Assembly: GCA_963931865.1 (NCBI GenBank)
Contig: OZ007512.1
Location: 10,797,160 to 10,861,159 of the forward strand
DNA length: 64,000 nucleotides
Direction of reading: 5' to 3'
Source of the DNA: Axinella damicornis
Lineage: Eukaryota; Porifera; Demospongiae; Axinellida; Axinellidae
Shown: positions 55,801-62,600 of the stretch, piece by piece
Numbering within the stretch: the stretch's first letter is position 1
How the letters are laid out: every line of letters starts with the position of its first letter
Notes under the pieces: model-generated
The model's input: only the letters and a program-made list of their open reading frames with translations
Database searches by the model: none
What the model was told of the DNA's origin: nothing
Made by a program: the position numbers and the translations under genes

Positions 55801-58800
55801 CATCACTAATGATATTCATGAGAGTCAACACAAGCCAAACTTCCCTCCAAACAGCAAACTAAAGGCAATCTTGCTCACGACTGCTACACACGGCTACCTG
55901 AAAATGGCTCATTGCTTATTCATGAAGCTGACAGACAAGCTGAATCTCAGCCAAAGCTGAAGGCTTTAATGAGATTCATTGACCTGAATTTGGACAACAA
56001 TGCCAGTCATGAGTCCCAATTTAGGGCTAATGATATTCATGATCCCTGGTTGTCAGGGTTAGGAGAGAGTGGAGTCTCAGGGTGAATTTACGAATATTGC
56101 ATCACACAACACACATGCTTTCAACCCCATGGTACACCACCAAAGTTCTGACAGGTGGTCACTAATGATATTCATGAGCGTCAACATAAGCCAACCCTCC
56201 CATCGGACAGCTGACTAAAGTCCAACAAGCTCACGAGCACAGCATGGAGCTATCTAATCCTAACTCATTATTATTCATGAGCAGACAGAAAGACTGGGTT
56301 CTATCCCATGCCCACTGGGTTTTAATGAGATTCATAGGCACACCAAGGTTAGTGGGATCACCCCAACCCGGATCAGGGTTAATGATATTCATAGGGCTAG
56401 GATATACAGAGTTAGGCCAAACTCCAGTGTAAGGATTTGTCATTGCACTAGCCTAATTAAAGCTTTGAGATGGCCTTCTCAAAGCTTTAATTAGGCTAGT
56501 GCAATGACAAATCCTTACACTGGAGTTTGGCCTAACTCTGTATATCCTAGCCCTATGAATATCATTAACCCTGATCCGGGTTGGGGTGATCCCACTAACC
56601 TTGGTGTGCCTATGAATCTCATTAAAACCCAGTGGGCATGGGATAGAACCCAGTCTTTCTGTCTGCTCATGAATAATAATGAGTTAGGATTAGATAGCTC
56701 CATGCTGTGCTCGTGAGCTTGTTGGACTTTAGTCAGCTGTCCGATGGGAGGGTTGGCTTATGTTGACGCTCATGAATATCATTAGTGACCACCTGTCAGA
56801 ACTTTGGTGGTGTACCATGGGGTTGAAAGCATGTGTGTTGTGTGATGCAATATTCGTAAATTCACCCTGAGACTCCACTCTCTCCTAACCCTGACAACCA
56901 GGGATCATGAATATCATTAGCCCTAAATTGGGACTCATGACTGGCATTGTTGTCCAAATTCAGGTCAATGAATCTCATTAAAGCCTTCAGCTTTGGCTGA
57001 GATTCAGCTTGTCTGTCAGCTTCATGAATAAGCAATGAGCCATTTTCAGGTAGCCGTGTGTAGCAGTCGTGAGCAAGATTGCCTTTAGTTTGCTGTTTGG
57101 AGGGAAGTTTGGCTTGTGTTGACTCTCATGAATATCATTAGTGATGTGCTTTCAGTTCCCATGTAGTGTGGTTTGGGTTCAAGTGAAGGCTAGTAAGCTG
57201 GAATATTCATGAGTTTTAGTTAGGGGTTTGGGTTAAGGTAGGAAGCACGGCATCGGCGAAATCGCGCAATTTTGCTCATGAATAATGAATGAGATGACGT
57301 CACTCACATACGGTTATATAGAGTTATTCATCTGTTTACGTTTTCCCATGGCGGCAACCGGAATAAACAAGGGGGGCTTCTCTCTTTGATGCGGCTAGCG
57401 GCCCTTTCTAGTTTCAAATCGGTACTCTGATGTGGCCGTTCGGTACTTTGAAGATTTGTTTGAACACTCTTTTTTTTTTTTTTTTTTTTTTTACGTAAGA
57501 AGCTATTCTGGCTTATTGAATGTAGCGAGGGGATATCTGAGTGTGAATAACTAGGTCGAGTGAGCAGAATGTTTGTTGGGCTGCTGAAGTGGCCGAAGAA
57601 CAGCCTGGAAAGTGAACAGCCTCCGACAGCTCCCTGGCCAAGGTACTCTAGAGAGTTGACCTTTCGGCATTACAGGCCCCGCCCATTTTCGTGTTAGGGC
57701 GAATTTGGCTGGTTTGGTAGCTGGACTGGGCTGGTGAGAGGGAGTAGATGTGTGGCCAAAACTCTGTAACCGAGAGGTGAACGTGGAAAAGCATCCCTAG
57801 TTTTGCAGGGGGTAGGTTGACCTTTTGAAGAGTGCCCTTGGCTTGAGTCGGTTTTAGCTGGTGTGCGTGGAATTTTTTTTGAAAGCCTAGGGTAGCCAAA
57901 CCTCTGTTTTTGAGGGTGGCAGTGAGTTTTGGGCTGTAGCCTGCAAGTGAGGAGAGCAGGTGGTAAATCCATCCGTAGTTTTTTGGCCTGTTTAGTGTGT
58001 GTATTGATGATGGGGTCAGAGTGTGGGTGGGGCCTTGGAGAGGGTCCAAATTTTCAGTTTCGTAGAGGGCCTTAAAATTGAGTTTTAGGCCATTTTCAAG
58101 CAGAGGGAGCAGTTTGATGCAAAGTATTGCTGAAACTTGTGTACGCTTTGATACTGCCCATTTATCCATCAACTTGGTTTCGGAGATCGCGGTACCCATG
58201 TTTCCTACCTTAATTAGAACTGCATCAGTAAACAAAAGCTTAGCCTTGTGCCCAGGCCCCACCCCGCCTGAGAAAGAGAGGGCCTGGTATCCACCGTTTG
58301 CGCATGTGCCAGGAAAATCGTGGACTACCATGTCCATCCGACATTGTACTACCACTATAATTATGATCCGTGCAGCTTTCCTAAGCAGTAATGGAGTTCA
58401 AAGATTGAGCGCTCCCCTGTGACTTTCAGTGTCCTAAGTATACTCCATACGTGTCTCCAGGCAGAACAGGAATCCTGCATTTAAGCCGTTTACACAAAGT
58501 AAGACGATTTTGTATGGCTCACCGACCGTCTGTGTGCTACGAATTCGAAGGATTACCATTCATTGTTGACTGTAACACATGCACTAATAGTGGATACAAG
58601 GCCCTTTCTTTCTGCGGCGGGGCGGGGCCTGGTTACGAGGCTAAAGATGTCACTATTGTGTACCGTGCACATAAATAATATGATTGTGCAATTCATTAAA
58701 AATGGAGCCCATTGCAGAACCATTGCCGTCACTGTGACCGACTTACGCTGCAAAAATAAGCTTATGAAGGCCAAAATGCAGCTCTGGAAGACCTAAACAC

Positions 58801-59210
58801 AGCTCCGGTAGGTCTGTAAGCGAGTTAAGCTTTGCTGCTTCCCAGAGCTCTTCACCTTCGAAAGCCATTTTCCGATTCTCAGAAGACGCCTTCCATTACT
58901 TGTGGTAAAGCTTGCCACAAATACGTGCCAGAGAATTGTTCTCAATGTCACTTTTAGGAGACACCCCCTTTTCAGCCAGTTTCCAGTGTCTTGACTGATG
59001 TGGAGCAGGAGTGTGTAGATGTGTGTTTATGCTCGCCATCTCCAGGACAGCTACTTGACTCCTCTGCTGGTGTGCTGCTTCGCTGGAGAGGAGACATTTG
59101 AGGCCGCCTGCCACCTCATCACCAGGGGTGCCAGCGTCAATGGATCACCAAATGTATGTCCATAGCAATAATATTATCATAATGTCACAAAAGAGCTCGC
59201 TATGAAAAGA

Positions 59211-59245
<35 letters not shown>

Positions 59246-59597
59246 CTTTTCGCCTCAGTTGCCTGTATTATGCTAAAGGTTACTCGAATGAACGGGGGAA
59301 CCAGAGATTGATTGATACATACCAATGCCAATGTGTATGGTGGCGAGAGCTTGAGAAATCGTAGGTACTGTTGAAGCGTGTAATTAAGTGCGTAACCCCC
59401 CACCCCACCCCCGAAGAATTTTGAATTTTACACCTACCAGTGTTTCTTTTAGAAAATCGTTCGAAGGGGGGCGGAATCGTAGCGCAGCGAGGTAAGGGGG
59501 GGAGGCATGAATAGCTTTGCATACATAATACTTCTTGGGTATCATTCAAGGGGGGGCAGTAAAGATTCAAGGGGGGGCGAATGCCCCCCCCCCCCCG

Positions 59598-59631
<34 letters not shown>

Positions 59632-62600
59632 CCTTGCCTACTTCTGGTACAATTGTGGGATCAATTAGCAACACCTTCCCACCACTGTATACTTATGTCA
59701 CCTCCGGTGCTATTCACTGGTACAGGCTAATATGAAGCCGCTGATCACCGCCAGCGAGGAGGGCCATGTGAGGATGGTGGAGCTACTGCTTGCCAATGGA
59801 GCAGACGCTAACATGTGTGATCAGGTGTGTGTATTTATGACATATTCATGACATTGTGACAGCATTGTGACAAGACATCATCATGACATATTCATGACAT
59901 CATCATGACATCATCATGACATCATCATGACATCAGTCAGTATGTTGTATAGGCATTACCTCTATGCTATCAGAGATCTGATGTGTGTGTGTTTGGTGCC
60001 AGCTGCAAGTCATATGCTTTATTTATGAGATCATCATGAAATCATTGTGACATCGTTGTGACATCACGACATTCATATCCTTGCAATCAGGTGTGTGTGT
60101 TTTGACATGCATGATCTTGTCCTTATAACCGTGTACTACAGATATATAGCACCTCATATGTACCCAAACTGGATTCCAGCTATTTATCGCCATAGCTACA
60201 CGATTGGACTTGAAGTGGAGTGAAGCAAAATTAGCTGTGGTGTCCCATGGGGACTTTCCACAAGGATTTGGGTCAAAATTCGACCTACATACTAGTCAAA
60301 ATGGACATCATTTGGATGCTCCATTCATACTGATCACAATGGTGCAAATCCCAGCCTCTCATAGCTCAAACATTTGGCCTAATTCCTACTCCGTATATCC
60401 ATTTTCAGTGTTGTTACACTCCTGGTATAGGAAAAATTGTGCCGCGTAATAATTAATTAAATAATCAAACCTCATAGCTCGCAGGAAAGGCCTACAGAGA
60501 TTCTGACTGCATCGTCGTGATCGCTGTCATGCAGTTAGACAAACGCGTGATGAAACTCACCTTGGTGGTGGAGATACAAGCGCTTTTGTCGTGCCATCAG
60601 CCGCCATTGCTCGATCGCTCTCTTCGACGTTGGTTGCCAATACAGTCTCACGAAGGCCCTACAAAGATTCTGACCACACAGCCGTGATTGCTATCGATCA
60701 CTGCAAGATGCTTTCATGCCAAAACTCACCATGCTGGCGAAGTTGTTAGCACTGTAACAAGTTTTTGTCTTCCCTTTGGACGGCATTGCTAGCTCGATCG
60801 ACTCGAATGGTCCCCATGTGACATGTGTGTTAATTGGATTGAACTGCAATACCTAGCTTGCATGACCAGCGATTTGCAATGCGGCTACCAGGAGTGTGGT
60901 TGCCCCTCGTATGAAATGAGATATGAAGCTGGGGGTTGTGCCATTGTGGCCAGCACGAAAGGAGCTTTCAAATGACGTCTTTAAAATGATTTATATTTTC
61001 GGTTACATTTTTGCCAAAAATCGCACTCAACCAAAGGCTATATAATCCATGGTTTTTCATTATTTGGGGTCAAAATTCAACCTGCAGCAAAATGGACATC
61101 CTTTGAAAGCTCATTACATGCTGATCACAATGCCGCAAATCCCGGCTTCATATCTCCTTCCTAGCCCAACATAGTACTTAGCTCAAACATTTGACCCAAA
61201 TTCCTACTCCGTATATCCATTGTCTATGTTGTATGAAGTGAGATATGAAGCTGGGGATTGTACCGTTGAGGCCAGCATGGAAGGAGCTTTCAAATGATAT
61301 CTTAAAAAGGATTTTAATTTTTGGTTACATTTTTGCCAAAAATCGCACTCAACCAAAGGCAAAAATCCATGGTTTTTCATGATTTTGGGTCAAAATTCAA
61401 CCTACAGCAAAATTGGTATCATTAGAATGCTCCGTTCATGCTGATCACAATGGTGCAAATCCCTGCTTCATATCTCATTCCTAGCCCAAGATACCTAGCA
61501 TAGTAAATAGTGTGGCAGGCCTATACTCATTCCCAGACGTTCTACACTGTTAGTTTATCCTTGCATACTGTAAGCCATCATAAACTGGATGTGTAATGCC
61601 CTCCACAATAAGTGGCAGTGCATGTGCATGTGCATGTAGCAAACAGAACTTTCATTTGTGCTGGCTTGACTGTGTATCCTTGGTGTGCTGATGCAGTACT
61701 GAGCAAGGATCCATTGTTCATCAATTCCATATCGTGGTGGTTACTGGTCTGACCTGCTCATAAATATTATGTGGTTAGTTTATGGACATGGTTCAATCAT
61801 ATTGCAGTGGTTTGTAAGCTGTATACTAATCTGATGAATATTACCTCTTGGATAGGATGGCAACACAGCGCTGCTGAAAGCCTGCCTTAGTAACCATCCT
61901 GAGGTTGCCGAGCGACTACTTCAGGGGAGGTCTGCTGCCAATGTGAATGCAACCAACAGCGTAAGTCAAGCAAGCAAGCAGTTAAACCGTCAATAGTTAT
62001 TCAGACAGGGCAGAAAAGGAAGGACACTGTTTGAGGGGAGGAGGGTAGTCTTCAAGACACACACGTGTCTTTCAGGCTAGGGAGGAGGGAGTGTGTGAGG
62101 AGAGGAGGTACGTAGTGTGTGAAGGGAGGAGGGTGAGGAGGGAGAATGTGAGGGGCAGAGCATGTATGAGTGGAGGAGGGAGTGTGTGTGGGAGGAGGGA
62201 GTGTGTGAGGAGGAGTGTGTGAGGGGAGGAGGCAGTGTGTGGGGGAGAGGGAGTGTGTGAGGGGAGGGAGTAAGTGAGGGGAGGAGGGAGGGGTGTGAGA
62301 AGAGGAGGTAGTGTGTGGGGGGAGAGGGAGTGTGTGAGGGGAGGAGGGAGTGTGTGAGGGCAGAGAGTGTGTGGGGAGAGAGGGAGTGTGTGAGGGGAGG
62401 AGGGAGTGTGTGAGGGCAGAGAGTGTGTGAGGGGAGAGGGAGTGTGTGAGGGGAGGAGGGAGTGTGTGAGGGCAGAGTGTGTGAGGGGAGAGGGAGTGTG
62501 TGAGGGGAGGAGGGAGTGTGTGAGGTCAGAGAGTGTGTGGGGGGAGAGGGAGTGTGTGAGGGGAGGGAGTAAGTGAGGGGAGGAGGGAGGGGTGTGAGAA

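Larger units (their letters stand above)
54733..58213. mobile_element. 3.5-kb near-perfect palindrome bounded by TTAA
   Basis: Arms 54,737-56,472 and 56,475-58,209 are reverse complements, differing visibly only in an A/T homopolymer near 55,457 / 57,475. The centre is at about 56,473. Both ends are TTAA|GGTAGGAAACATGG, the piggyBac-type target. Each arm has an outer 974-bp TTAA-bounded unit and an inner palindromic half. It lies in intron 8 of gene B. Confidence 0.93.
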
